Position numbers and translations under genes: made by a program. The notes beneath the pieces are model-generated. The model had not been told where the DNA came from. It searched no databases and saw nothing but the letters and a program-made list of their open reading frames with translations. Of a stretch of DNA of 64,000 nucleotides, positions 35,615 through 47,177 are shown piece by piece (the first letter of the stretch is position 1; every line of letters starts with the position of its first letter). The stretch comes from Blastomyces gilchristii SLH14081 (taxonomy: Eukaryota; Ascomycota; Eurotiomycetes; Onygenales; Ajellomycetaceae), in NCBI RefSeq assembly GCF_000003855.2, contig NW_003101678.1, forward strand, positions 2,762,803 to 2,826,802, in the 5' to 3' direction.

Positions 35615-36760
35615 GGATATAATGCTCAATTTGAGTGTTTGTTAGCAATATAGTAAGTAGTTAAATTTTTTTTATAAGACTCTAGCTGAGAGACAGTGAC
35701 TGTAATTGAACTCTTTGTAGATGTCTCAGAAAATTCAATAGTGTTTATGTTTGTTTACAGATTAGATACTCAGTTAGACTCATACTCATGCACTTTTAGA
35801 AATGAGCAGACTGATCAATATTATGAATCAGATGCTGCAATGTATTCAGAATCATGAAAAATGAAAAATGAACAATGCAAATAAAACCCTCACAGACTAC
35901 TTCATTTCAGTAGTTATTCAGAAAAACAAGTAAGCAGTATTTTTGCAAATATTCTACATATTGTGTTTGAAAATTCTTCTACATTCCCCCGCAGAAGTTA
36001 CCCCGCGTAAGTGGGACTCGATAATTACAGTGCAGTGCTGCTCTTAATAAGACAAGCCGCCAGCCGACTAACCTGCGCCAGGTAACTTAACTTACCCAGG
36101 CGGGGATCGCCACAGTCCGGGGAAATGAACATAGCGGCTGCTGAAGGCCGGCTCCGGGCCACGTGATTACCCGCAGATGGAAAGACTAAAATGACGTCAC
36201 GTCAACATTGCAGGGGGAGTGGGAGGAGAGAAAAGAATTTACCTTTGCTCTTTCGATGTTAGCGGCGGGTAAAAAATTACGAACCCAACCTTCCCCCAAC
36301 TGATCAGGGTTAACCAAAGCAGAGAATGGTGTCAGCCAACAGCCTGCAATCAAGCTAGCAATGGAAAGATGAGGAAAAGAAGAAAGAAAAAGCAAAGAGG
36401 ATCGGGTAGCTAGCGGAAAAGCGTCTCAAAGAGCCGAAAGCCGGCCGGCCGGCGGCAGACCGCCAGCTAATATAAACGAAAGGGAAATAGACATAAACCT
36501 GCTTGCCATTCCTGGAGCCACAAGCTCGCGCTCATCGCATAGGCTTGAATTCTATCCAAAATTCTATATTAAGTACAAAAAATTTGAATATACATCGTCG
36601 GGAAGGGGGCCCAAGGCCCAAGACGAAGAAACCAAGCATATATAAATACAAGAGATAAATATAAAGTCAAAACAAATACACATTATTGTCGAAAGAGGAA
36701 TATATATAATAGGAAGTAGATCGTTGGTAAATGTGTCGCATACGTAGATATTTCTTTCGG
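35615..36760. other. Transition from the AT-rich block to gene-rich DNA
   Basis: 35,615-35,990 is AT-rich and looks partly RIP-affected, as if mutation leaked past the transposon edge. From about 35,995 composition changes abruptly to GC-rich (CCCCGCAGAAGTTACCCCGC, GGCCGGCCGGCCGG at about 36,440). No gene is supported; a 69-codon minus ORF at 36395-36186 has no recognisable features. Confidence 0.5.
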
Positions 36761-38680
36761 CTATGATCCCGCAAACCACTTCTCTTCCTCCTCCCACTTT
36801 TTCCTCTCGACGACGCTTCTAGCTCTGTAAACGAAAATTAATAAGTATGCAGAGAAGATGAACAAATATATATATATATATATGAAACCTAGGGCTGAAC
36901 ATAGGGGGTGAAGATGGCGGAGTCAATACAATACATACCTAAAAGCGCGGACAAACCGCCAAACCTCCGTGTCCGCCAGGTTCCACGCCTCCGAAACACT
37001 CCTAATCATTTTGTCCTCTTTCTTAGAGCTCTTCAAAACCCGTCTTGCTTTCCCAATCAAATCAAACTCCGTCTTGATCTTTATCTCATCACCCCCGGGG
37101 AAATCCTCCATGAGAGTTTTCTGCGGGCTGTCTTTTTCACGCGGTGTCTCCCGCGGGATACGAAAGCCGAAATGCCAGTCTAGATCATCAATGGTTTCTG
37201 ATGGTAGCGTGCTTTCCTTGGAGTTGGCGGGGAATGACTCCACAGTAAACCACAGGCTTCGGGAAATTCCATGACGCCCTGCAACGATGCTTTTGAACGG
37301 AACCACACGGGAGTAGCCGTCAACGCTTGTACCAAGAAGCATTTTCGTAGCCTCTATGAGCCACGTGTCACGGTCAGTCTCGCGACGGATGTAAGAGACA
37401 GTGATATTATCGGAGCCCCTATGTAGACTTAGCAATGTATAGGGATGAGGGAGGACGCCGATGGTATAGACTGCGGAGTTGTTAATGTAGCCGCTAGGTT
37501 GCAATATTTTTAATGCATTTTTTGCGCAAGGGGTACACGCCAGATTATTGGGTGGACAAGTCACTTGGATTATGGAGGGTGCGCACTGAGTAAGCAAGCC
37601 GGCCAGCTTGACAGCCGGGTTCACGAGAACCGATGTTATTTCAGGAAACGGCTTCATGACTGAGATTCCCGAGTCGAATGTATTTTGGAATGTGGTTTGT
37701 AGGTGTAGGTTGATTAGATCGACCAAAGCAAGTTTGCCAACCGCCGGGTTCTCATTGATCTTCTCCGAAATGGGGGAGTACCGACGGGCAACAAGGCCAG
37801 GCTCATAGTAAGCAAGGCTGGTCGACTTCTCGACCCTGAAGAGCGTATCCGGCACCACATCAATCATATCAGTCGCATCCTTCAAATTTTTCCTTTCCAG
37901 CGCAGCTTCTATAGCATCGTTTACACGACCCCGTTCGCCTGAAAATAGGCACGTGCCCAAATTCTCTAATCGAGTAATGTACTCCGGAGCAGTTCCTCTT
38001 CGAAGAGAGGCAAATAAGCTGTCATCGTATTCGGCCATGGGGAAACATCTCCAATCCACAAGAATACCGGTATCAATACTCCCCCATGCGAGCCATTTCA
38101 TAAAATCTTCCTCAAGTTCCGGACCCAACTCCTTCGCCTTGACCGCTTGATATCTAGGGTTGTTCATTGCCTCCGACGGTCCCAGCACGATAGGATGAAA
38201 TCCTTTCGCCCACCACGCGCGGCGCCAGGTCAGAAGTAGCTGTCTATCCGCCTCAGCTTCACCTTTCTGCTTCCTGCTCTTGGTATTGTAGTAAGTGAAT
38301 ACTGGCCGCCTAGAGGTCAATGGCGGGAGGACAGAGCGGTTTTCGTCCAAAGTTACGAGAGATGAAAATGGATTCAGCCATTTCCAGTCACTGAACCACT
38401 TCGACTCCCCGCTGGTGCTGTTCGTCTGTTCTGGAGGCTTGTGGGTAGGAGGACTGAAGGATAAACGGAGGTTATTGAGGTCTGGAAGGTCTGGAAGACT
38501 TGGAAGCTTCGGGAATTTCGGTATATTTGGGAGGCTTGGTCTTGGGACTTTCTCGACGTAGGCGCCCGCCTTCTCCTTTACTTCCCGCAGCTGGGTTGAG
38601 GGCGTGCTGGACAGGATCAAAAGGAAGATGGCAAAGAAGGCGACCACGCCAAAAAGCCTCGTCCCCTTATGAGAGAGCAT
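36761..38680 (-). CDS. Signal-anchored protein of unknown function, possibly a Golgi glycosyltransferase
   Basis: Two exons: 38680-36939 and 36824-36761 (donor GTATGT, acceptor TTTACAG), 601 aa, ending in a charged tail rich in Glu and Lys (KKWEEEEKWFAGS). Without the intron the protein would end a few residues after RAFR; the spliced version is better. I chose the Met at 38680, which directly precedes a short basic stretch and one hydrophobic segment (LFGVVAFFAIFLLIL), a type II signal anchor; an in-frame Met at 38707 is possible. A Pro/Leu-rich stem (KFPKLPSLPDLPDL) follows. The luminal part contains RRAWWAKGFHPIVLGPSEAM and ILVDWRCFPMAEYDDSLFAS, which resemble the layout of nucleotide-sugar transferases, but no definite DxD family match can be claimed. 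Conserved-looking, single copy, minus strand like its neighbours. Confidence 0.85.
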
Positions 38681-39339
38681 CGTCAAACGAACACAGACTG
38701 TTAGCAATTCAACCTAAATCACGAGAGGAATGCAACGGGTCGAGATGTTGATCGATCGGCGACCTGTCAGCCGCATGAGTGCGCAGGAACTATCAGCCAA
38801 CGAACTTCAGGCAGCCCGTTGATCGCATGAGAGGAAGAAGAAGCCCGCAACCAATCAGCTCCGCTCACGCTCTTCTTCTCATTTTCACTTTTTCTTTTCT
38901 ATTTCCTATTGACTTCGGCTCGCGGAGTATTTTACTTTGTCAGCACTATTCACGAAGATTGAACTTTTTGCTGTTGGTCAATGCCAAGGCGAGATATTAC
39001 CTAATCGAGGGTCAGGTCGGTTAGGTTTACGCGGTTTGAGCTAGTTTCCAATCCCAGAACAGAGTACATACATACATTGCACGGAGTATACCTGAATTCC
39101 AGGCCTTGATTTCCGCTGTGCTAAGGACATCCAGGAGTGCGAGAAAGGCACAGCTTTACATATATTAGCTCTATTGCTTTTAATCCAATACATTTTGTCC
39201 ATCTTTGAGTCTACCTTTGCAGACAATCTAACTCATTTATAACCACCGTTCCATCTCGATCTATATTCCAAAAACTCCTCTCATGTGAATATCATAGAAG
39301 TAGGGACACAAAGGTGGCAGAAAGTAAATATAGATGATA
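38681..39339. other. Intergenic region between two minus-strand genes
   Basis: Contains the promoter of the signal-anchored protein gene and the 3' flank of the Cys-rich membrane protein gene. No additional gene is supported. Confidence 0.5.
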
Positions 39340-40485
39340 TCACCGCCGTACCGGCGCCCCGTCTAATTCCGCCACAAAGTGCCGATCATGCTGTGTCGGC
39401 ATTTCGACCACATTACTCCCGTAATGACTTAGTTCCACCGGTCTCTGGTCAAAATGAAGTTCCGCTCGATCGCGGTTATGTAGCTCCGCTCCCTGGTAAG
39501 CTTTATACATATAATCCTTATCATCAACAGAGGGCGTGTTAACAGGAACCATGTCATCGTCTTTGGATAATGTCGGCCGTTTTTGTAATCTGCGACGGGC
39601 AATGCAGAAGCCCAGCAACCCAATAAGGCAGCCAAGGGCTATTACCCCAACGACCACGCCAGCTATCCAGATCTTATTGCTGCTACTGGTGGATGGGGTT
39701 TCGGGGGGGTTGCCTGGGTCTGTCATGATTGGTGGTCTGGCTGTGGGAGCGGGTGATGCGTTCGTCTTTGTGGATTGGGTAGCTTGGACCGTAACAAGAA
39801 AATGTCAATTCTCACAGTCCAGTTCGGATCTAGTATTTTAGGAACAAAAAATACTAGTATCTACGTACCAGATGTAGTAGTGTCTGGAAAATTCCTATAC
39901 ACACTCCACGGAGTGTTATCCCCGAGCTGATCATACCTGCAGACCAGCTGCGTTCCGAGCAGATTTTGAGATGGTGCGCTTTCGTATATAAGAAGCGATG
40001 CGCATATATTGTTCTTACTGTTGCCAGATACAAAATCAGAACGAAATACCGGCTATACGATTTCTAGGGAACTGCCGTTGTTTAGACATGGGAATGGATA
40101 TTGTACATACCAGTCCCGCGTCTTGGCCCCTGGGAATAGAAGGGTGTTGCCAGAACAAGTTGTCGGGAGCAAACAGGGAGTCGTCGCAGATGCTGGGCAG
40201 CAAGTGTAATAGCTACCCGACTTCGTGAAGGTGTCTCCATGATCACAGACCACGCGCACTATCACCGTGTTAGTTGTTTCGAGTCATATATACCCCTCGA
40301 TATAAAGGTCGGGTTAGATTGAGCATACTAGCAGACTTGCTCCCAGATACGGTCGTGATTCGCCATCCTACATCAGGGGAGGAGAGAGGGCGCCTATCTT
40401 CCTGCTGAGCGTGGATCTGATTGCTGAAAAGTAGTAGAATCAGTGTTGCGGCTGTTTGTAGTGAGAGATTTCGCGGTGTACCCAT
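39340..40485 (-). CDS. Cys-rich single-pass type I membrane protein
   Basis: Four exons (minus): 40485-40329, 40258-40111, 40017-39869, 39782-39340; all GT-AG with agreeing phases, 298 aa. N-terminal signal peptide (LQTAATLILLLFSNQIHA), then an ectodomain with spaced cysteines (VCDHGDTF, YYTCCPAS, PCLLPTTC, C-K-N-N-I-C, VCRYDQLG), a Ser/Thr/Pro stalk, one membrane helix (IWIAGVVVGVIALGCLIGLLGF) followed by the basic stop-transfer CIARRRLQKR, and an acidic/polar cytosolic tail. The architecture is like fungal wall-stress sensors (WSC/Mid2 style), but the cysteine spacing does not let me assign a named domain. Exon 1 to 2 is the least certain join; ignoring that intron breaks the frame. Confidence 0.75.
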
Positions 40486-40755
40486 TTTGAATGCTGATTA
40501 TCTGTAGGGAATATAAAATTCCCACGCGCTAGGGCTGAAGCAGGAATCGGAAACATAATGATGGAGAGAAATGGAAACTTTGCAAAATATAAAATAAAAA
40601 AAATGAACAGCCTTGGAAAATTGAGAAACGCGGTTGTCGTTGGTCATCACCTCCGATTCTGGTCTTCTCAATACGAGCTGATGAAGATTTTCGTTGGTTC
40701 AACTTGTCGACGTTGCCCCTTTTCCTTAAATATTTAGCTTGAGCTTAGCGCTAGC

Positions 40756-40796
<41 letters not shown>

Positions 40797-41213
40797 CCAT
40801 CTCCTTCTCGAGCTCTGCGTTCCCTTCAGGAAGTATTTGGCTCTCTAACGTTTGGTGACGGGAGCTGATCGTGAATCCTCTAGCTTTAGCAAAATGTTGA
40901 TATGTTTTGCAGACAGTGGGCTGGTGGGCATCCTCTGGGGTTCTGGGTTTGGATTCGATCAAAAACCTCCAGAAACAGGTTCAAAGCCCAAGCCTCTAGA
41001 GACCGTAGATCGGCGATCGCAACATCGGCAATGTCGGGGACTTCTGCTCGAGGCTCCAAATCAGCCTCACTGCGGCCGTTCCAACTGCCATCAACGCTCG
41101 TAAAAACACTCCTAGAACACCCTCAACAAATTCTCTAACCATATTCAGAACAATATAATATAATCCGTAACTTACTCTCCGTCTATTTGAATTTCCAACA
41201 AGTATATAGTCAT
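40486..41213. other. Intergenic region with poly(T)39 and a possible small minus-strand gene
   Basis: Contains an uninterrupted run of 39 T (40758-40796). On the minus strand two coding-like pieces occur: MVREFVEGVLGVFLRALMAV... from 41139, and an in-frame piece 40962-40726 (IESKPRTPEDAHQPTVCKTY...) that runs into Lys codons made by the homopolymer. Joining them would need a weak donor (GTTGCG). They may be one short gene of unknown function or a relic. The two are not listed as a CDS because neither the splice nor the end is convincing. Confidence 0.4.
40758..40796. repeat. Poly(T) tract, 39 nt
   Basis: Uninterrupted run of T on the plus strand between the Cys-rich membrane protein gene and the nicotinamide riboside kinase-like gene. 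Confidence 0.95.
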
Positions 41214-42450
41214 TTAACGTGCCCTCACCTCCCGCTCAACCACACTCAACACCTCTCTCACGGCCCACTCCAACAACTCCGTCATATCAGCCCCTCCTTT
41301 TCCTGGCGCCACCAAAACTCCAGCATCCTCCTTGATATACTCGCCTTCTCCTACAGCCTTTTTCAATTCATTCTCACTCCTCTCCACACCCGGGTCACGA
41401 AGCAAGAGCCACCGATGGTCGGCTATATACCGCGGCCAAACGATATCATCAACGTACCCGGGTGGATCCGTCCAGAAATTCTGGTGTGGCATGGGCTCAT
41501 CGTTTTCAATATCTCTAATGACATCTGGACTTGACTTTGTAGATCCATCTTTATTATTACTATCTTCATCCGACTTCGGCGTAGGTGCAGGGCCAATAGT
41601 AACATATCCCGTTCTACTCTCCCGCCGCTCCTTCAGTAAAGAGTACGTAGCAGGCAGAAACAAGGGCACATGTATATTATCATGCACGGCCCGAAGGGGA
41701 TGTTCCTCATCATCCGGTGGCGCGTAGAGCAGAAATCCTTCTAGAAACGCGAGTGATAAGGGCAATGAATTGTTCCCAGATTTTGTTGAGAGTATGCATT
41801 CCATCCTCCGCGCAACGTCATCTTGAATGCGACGAATCGTGTCCTCTCCAACATCCGAATCTGTAACTTCATTGAGGTCCTCTTTGCTTTTTAACCGGGG
41901 TGGTAGAATGCCATGGGAGCGTACGTAGGAGAGTACAGACACCAGTTGTCGAATGTCAAGTGCGTCGATGGTATCCCAGTCCTGCACACGTTTTCCCGAT
42001 GAGGTGGTTGTCATTGGTATTCTGTATGCCGAGATGTACAGTGCATTCAACTATTGTTAGTCCATTGTACAGTACATGCGTATGTGAGGGTAAATCTAGG
42101 TCCCAATTTCCCATGTTGATGCAAGTCGGGAGGGGGTACGGGTGAAACAGCACATACTGATCATCTGGTTTATAAAAATCATCTTCATGGACGATAAACA
42201 CCATCAGGGCTTCTTTATCCTTAACCCTGTCCCTGTCCGCTCTCTCCGCCTCCTTGTTCTCAATTGCTCCCGAAACTGCATTCCCAGCGCCGCCTCCAAG
42301 TTTTGAATCTGGTGTGAACACAGTCCGAAGTAGGCGGGCAAGGGTCGTTTTCCCGCTCGACGATGGTCCAGATATCCCTACGACAATTGTTTGTCTGTGA
42401 GCGGGTTGGCCTGGTGCAGCTTCGTTTCCAGTGTGTTCTGAGGAGGTCAT
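41214..42450 (-). CDS. NRK1: Nicotinamide riboside kinase-like P-loop kinase
   Basis: Expected to phosphorylate nicotinamide riboside to NMN in NAD+ salvage (NRK/uridine-kinase-like family). Two exons, 42450-42158 and 42021-41214, intron GTATGT...ACAG, 366 aa. Walker A GPSSSGKTT is at about residues 28-36. VHEDDFYKPDDQIP spans the splice site and matches the family's substrate-binding Asp region; VQDWDTIDALD follows, as does a lid-like segment with LKERRESRTGY and the family C-terminal motif W-T-D-P-P-G-Y-V-D. Longer than the yeast enzyme (about 240 aa) because of acidic low-complexity inserts after the P-loop (GNAVSGAIENKEAERADRDR) and in the middle (PKSDEDSNNKDGS). Spliced phase and motif continuity support the intron. 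Confidence 0.85.
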
Positions 42451-43368
42451 GTTTTGCTTGACGTTGGATGTCGGCGGGGTAACTACATATATGGGCTATA
42501 GCATGTCGCTAGAGATTTCAAGGTTAAGCAATAGACCAATATGGGAATCTTTTGACTGATGAGAGCTTGGAAATTAGCATACTTTGCTTCTGACTGAATA
42601 TGAGGAGTAGCAGGAGTAGCAGGTAGTTATGTCTTCCCGACCATACTGGAGTCCATGTTAAGATTTGGATGTTGTCGGTTAATCTTGTTGCGGAAGCCAC
42701 AGCTAATACAATTACTATTTAGGGGATTTCTCCTGTATCCACGCGTTTAATAAAGCATTGTAAGGAAGGTCAAGATACACATAGATAACTATCGTTACAT
42801 GCATTGATTAGAACCAATGTGCGATGGTAACACTAGTATAAAATAATACTCAAAAAATACCCATTTGACCCAAATGTCACTATATTATATATAGGCTGCC
42901 GTAGTGCGGTACAATAATGGGAAATATATGGCAGTATTTAAACTTGAGAAATATCAGCCCCCCACTTTGCGCTGCCACCATGATTGGCTTCAAAGTCCTA
43001 GAACTCAGATTCCATATTCGGATTCAGATCCATGTCCATAACCATACCCTACCTATACCCATACATACCCATATCCATATCCATATCCACATCCAGAACA
43101 CCACCTAACGCCAGGACGAGTCGTCCAGCTGCCGCACCCCAGGCAGAGTTTAAAACAAAAGAAAAAAAACGTAATAGTGAAACAAGAACCGACACGCTAG
43201 TTTAAGAAAGAGCTCTGAGTTAATAAAGAAGCCAGCGCCAAGAGGTAATAAATTTTCGAAAAGGTGTGACTCAGGATCCTCCTCAGAACGAGGCAGATCC
43301 TCAACTGTATCACTTGGGCCATCATACAATACAGGAAAAGCGTGAGTGTTATCAGCCGGAGATGCGCC
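42451..43368. other. Intergenic region with CATATC-type microsatellite
   Basis: No gene is supported. A degenerate hexanucleotide repeat of CCATAT/CCATAC units lies at about 43,024-43,096 and creates a His/Ile ORF that is an artefact of the repeat. Confidence 0.6.
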
Positions 43369-46088
43369 TTAATTAGTATGAAGCACAACTTGCGGGACTG
43401 GATCGCGGCGGGAGGGTGGTGTTCTGGTCCGAGGAGCCTCCATAATGATACCATTCATAGTCTCCAAATGCCCGTTCAAACGTCTCTTTTTACGTATGTT
43501 TGGACTAGAATTCGATGACGACTGGACATCTGATTCTAGCCAAGGGAAATCGTTGGAAGGTTTGCTTTTCTTAGTGGGAGTCGCTACTTTAACAGGCGCC
43601 GGTGCTGATGGGGAATGTGGCAACGAGACTGGCGATACATGCTCAACCTCCTGGTAATCGTCAGGAATGGGTAAGGTATGTCGATCAAAAAAACCGACGG
43701 GTATTTTCAGGTATGCAGGTCTTTCAGAAGCATCGGTTTCGGGGATAGGGATGACCTCTTCATTTTGAATAATGCTGCTCATCGTCTGGTCATCTAGGGG
43801 ATCTTTCTCCGCATGCCGCAATTCGGCAGTTGACATCTGTTTCCGTCGCCGAAGCATCCTGTCTTCGAGCGTACCTTTAAGAACAAGGGTCTCCACATAA
43901 ACAGGCTTGGTCTGCGAGATGCGGTGAGCTCGTTTGATTGCTTGGCTTTCAATGTTTGGATCCCAAATTGGATTTACGATGAAAACTCGGGAGGCGCACG
44001 CGATATGAAGACCGTGGGAGGCTTGACGAAGGTCCATAAGTAGGACCCGTACGGTTTCCGTTTCGTTAAACAGTGAGAGATACTCCGATCGGGTCTGCGT
44101 TTTCAAAGTATTTGCATAAATTCGGAATTCGACACCGAGAATTTCAAGTCCTTCTGCAATGTAGAAGCCCGTGTTATTCCCTTCATAGAAAATAATGATT
44201 TTCTCCTGTTCCTGAAATTCAAGCACCTTATCTAGTAAATACGTGAGTTTGGCTGACGCAGTAGCAACTAGCTTAGTTTTATTGAGGGGTGATTCGGGAG
44301 AAAGTCTCTTGACGCGGCCCAGAGAGAATGATTTCTTCGACAGCGAAATTTCAATTCCTTCAGGTTTTGGCCGGTGAACAAGGTTATCATTGGGCTTTTT
44401 ATCAGGCACATTCCCTCGCTCCTTCATTTGACTTCGCGCCCGGATTCCGGCGCCAGCGATACCTTCAGAAGGGTCAAAAGCACAAAGGTGTGAAGCGACA
44501 AACCTTTGTGCATGTCTGGCTTGTGAGATCCCAAGGAGTAAGGGCTCAGAATGTCCATTGCTGGCATCAATTGCCCATTCGGCGCGTGCATGATCTGGGA
44601 ACTCATCCAGAAAAATCCCCAACTCAGTAAACTTACTAAGAGCATCCCAAGACTTGCAGTTTATTGCCTTTTCGGTGACGATAATTGCCTCACTCAGTCG
44701 CCTTTTATCGCCTGCATCAATCCTGTGAGTGTTCTTCCCGAGATACTCCCGGGCAAAATCTACCGACTTTTGTACCTCTTTTTTCTCGAAACCGGCCCAG
44801 AAACCAGCTTGTCTCAGATTGCTAATGAGGACAGCTAAATGTTTGCGATTCTTGGGATGGAACATGTAATCTTCACCTGTCCGCTCAGAGGTGATTGCAT
44901 TGACCGTAAGTGTGAATATGAAAAGGTTCAAAGACATTTTGTCATAGAAAGTTGGCTCCAAGTAAGTCACCTTGTTATGCAGCTTAGGCAACGTTAGATC
45001 CCTGTTTACGTCCTCGGCTCGATGCCGGACCACAAGTGATTGAAGCGTAGATCGGAGGGACGGAGAAGTTCTGCGATTCCCATCCAGCCCAACAGGTTTG
45101 ATATACTTTGCCCAGCTGGCTGGGTCTTCTGCTCTTGAGTTTGACCAAGGCTTCAAGGCAAGAAAGTCAACAACAATTGACCGGAGTTTATCTATGTTCT
45201 TTAGCTCTTCTTCCATGACATTGGTTGACATTTTTCGAGCCTGCAAAATGGATGAGGCATCTCCTTGTTTCTCACATCCTCCTTCCACACTCTCCTGTGA
45301 GGCTAGGGCAACTTCAATGCCATATAGGCCACGTGAAGGGGTACCTGAAACAACCCAACGTCGCTCAACGTGCAGTTGACTAAGTGCATGGACGGCCGTG
45401 GTTCGTGCACCTTTGGCAGCAAAATTATGACCTTCATCGACTATGATGCGAAGCCAATGTAGACGTTTCAATGGGGAATCTTTCCGCGGTTCTGGTGCAA
45501 AACCTGAAGAACGTCCACCACCACCAGCTTCCTTTTCGAAACGTGACTTTGAAAATAGAAGAATATCATATTCAAGCAATTTCTCTGGAGGAGGAGTCGC
45601 ACGGCGACTGTCCCGGAGAACAAGTACCTTCAGACCCTGCGTATGCTTGTCAATTTCACTTAACCAGTGGTCAACCAAGTTTGGCGGTACGACGATAAGG
45701 GTTCCAGAACACAGCCGTAATTTGGTAGGTGTCACTTTCAGTGCAACTTCTCGGCTTTTATACCTCTGAGGTGGCCTAAGTATTGCGTAGCTCCCACGAT
45801 TGGATTCACAGGCTGATATGCATTTTTCAAAATGCATTCCCGAAGCCCCCAACCGCTCAAAGTACGACTTCCACGGGAGGGAGAAACGCCCTGCGGTTGC
45901 TGCAGCCATTTCAAGTAATGATGCTGTTTTCTCACGAACGGGGTGAAGGCCTTCCATACAGTGAATTGGAATGCGAGGGAAATGGCCCCTCGTTGCAAGT
46001 ATAACGGCCAAACATATCAGAGTTTTGCCGTAGCCCATCGTTTCCGCCAAAATTCCTGTACGTTCTATGAGTGAGTAGGCCTTCACCC

Positions 46089-46132
<44 letters not shown>

Positions 46133-47177
46133 AAACTGCGAACCAGGGCCTTACCGCCACACGCCTCCGAGTAGAGCCGTTTCTCATGAAGAATGTTTCC
46201 TTCTTCTTTATCATAATAATAAGGTTGTCCAGTTGGGCCATGCAGTGCTTGTAAACGAGGGTCCAGCATTTGTGCTGGCTCGGACTCTCTTTGAATCATA
46301 TACGCTGCTGAACGGCGCTGATAAGCATACAAGGGAGTTTTCAGGCCAATAACACCAGTATCTTCATCAGATCCGCCAACGTAGTCCCCTTCTTTCCAAA
46401 GAACCTCTTCGATCGCAGCTCTTGCATGAGGGTCGGAAACTTTGTCAATATCAGGGGTTGGTGATTCGAGAGTATTAAAGATATAAAACAATGACTCTAC
46501 CTCCGCGGATCTCGGCGCTGGTTGTGCATAGGGATCGAAATTACCTTCCCATGCCGTCGCCGATGTATCCACCTTTGACATCACTACTTTCAAACATCCC
46601 CTTAACACCCCGCTGGATCGGTGGATGTGTTTCCTACCAATGTCATCGGGAAGAACATAAATACGTATAGCACTCCACCCAGGAAATTTCTTATTGCGGC
46701 AAATAGAAGTTCGAATCCAATTATTTTGCTCCAGCTGCGAGAGCGCAGCGCTGGGGTAGGGAGATACCGATTCTTGGTCTATAACTCTGGGTTCGTGATT
46801 ATTGTCTAGCTCATCGCATCTTTGTAAAATCCCCACGGGAATAAAGTGGTTCAAGTCACCCAGTAAATTCTCCTTTTCTAGGGTCAAATTAGTGACAGGG
46901 TGGTGTGGTGTAGGCGGGGATGATCCGAATGACGAAGTAACGGAGGGTGCGGAAGGGGATGTGGCCCTCGATTGAGTAGATGAAGACGATGATGGCGCAG
47001 CCAGCTCATCAGGTAGGATATCTGCAATCGCAGATTGGAGCTGTTGTGCAAGCGGAGAATCCTGTTCATTTGATAAACATCAATATGAATTTTTTCTAAG
47101 GCTCAGTAGCTATTGGATACACCTACCTGTGGCAAGCCATTTGTTGGCAAAACTGGATCAATGCCAGAGAAGTTCAT
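43369..47177 (-). CDS. SNF2-family (Rad5/Rad16-like) DNA-dependent ATPase
   Basis: Predicted nuclear chromatin or DNA-repair translocase. Exons (minus): 47177-47127, 47061-46155, 46064-43369; 1217 aa. Helicase motifs: I ETMGYGKT (about 328-335, with Tyr where most SNF2 proteins have Leu), Ia LIVVPPNLVDHW, II VDEGH (about 528), III VVSGTP (about 556), V LLMDLRQASHG (about 993), VI QAIKRAHRISQTKPV (about 1025). The long insertion between III and V is usual for the Rad5/Rad16 class, but I see no C3HC4 RING. The N-terminus is Ser/Pro-rich and the C-terminus has a basic KKRRLN stretch. The 90-nt second intron contains a 41-nt homopolymer; translating through it gives a false poly-Phe run. The first exon (17 codons) is supported by a clean GTAGGT donor and phase, and by the continuing open frame. 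Confidence 0.88.
46090..46130. repeat. 41-nt poly(A) (poly(T) in the sense of the host intron)
   Basis: Lies inside intron 2 (46154-46065) of the SNF2 gene and makes up nearly half of it. In transcript orientation it is a U41 tract between donor and acceptor. Confidence 0.95.

Noticed and set aside
42917..43108. ORF with repeated His-Ile
   Set aside because: Produced by a CATATC-type microsatellite, with no other coding sign.
46065..46154. Poly-Phe segment in the SNF2 ORF
   Set aside because: Removed by a GTAAGG...CATAG intron that restores ERTGILAETMGYGKT; the Phe run is a translated U41 tract.
46884..47069. 61-codon minus-strand ORF rich in His/Leu/Arg
   Set aside because: Wrong frame of the SNF2 N-terminal exon; the in-frame reading is Ser/Pro-rich and joins exon 1 at 47,127.
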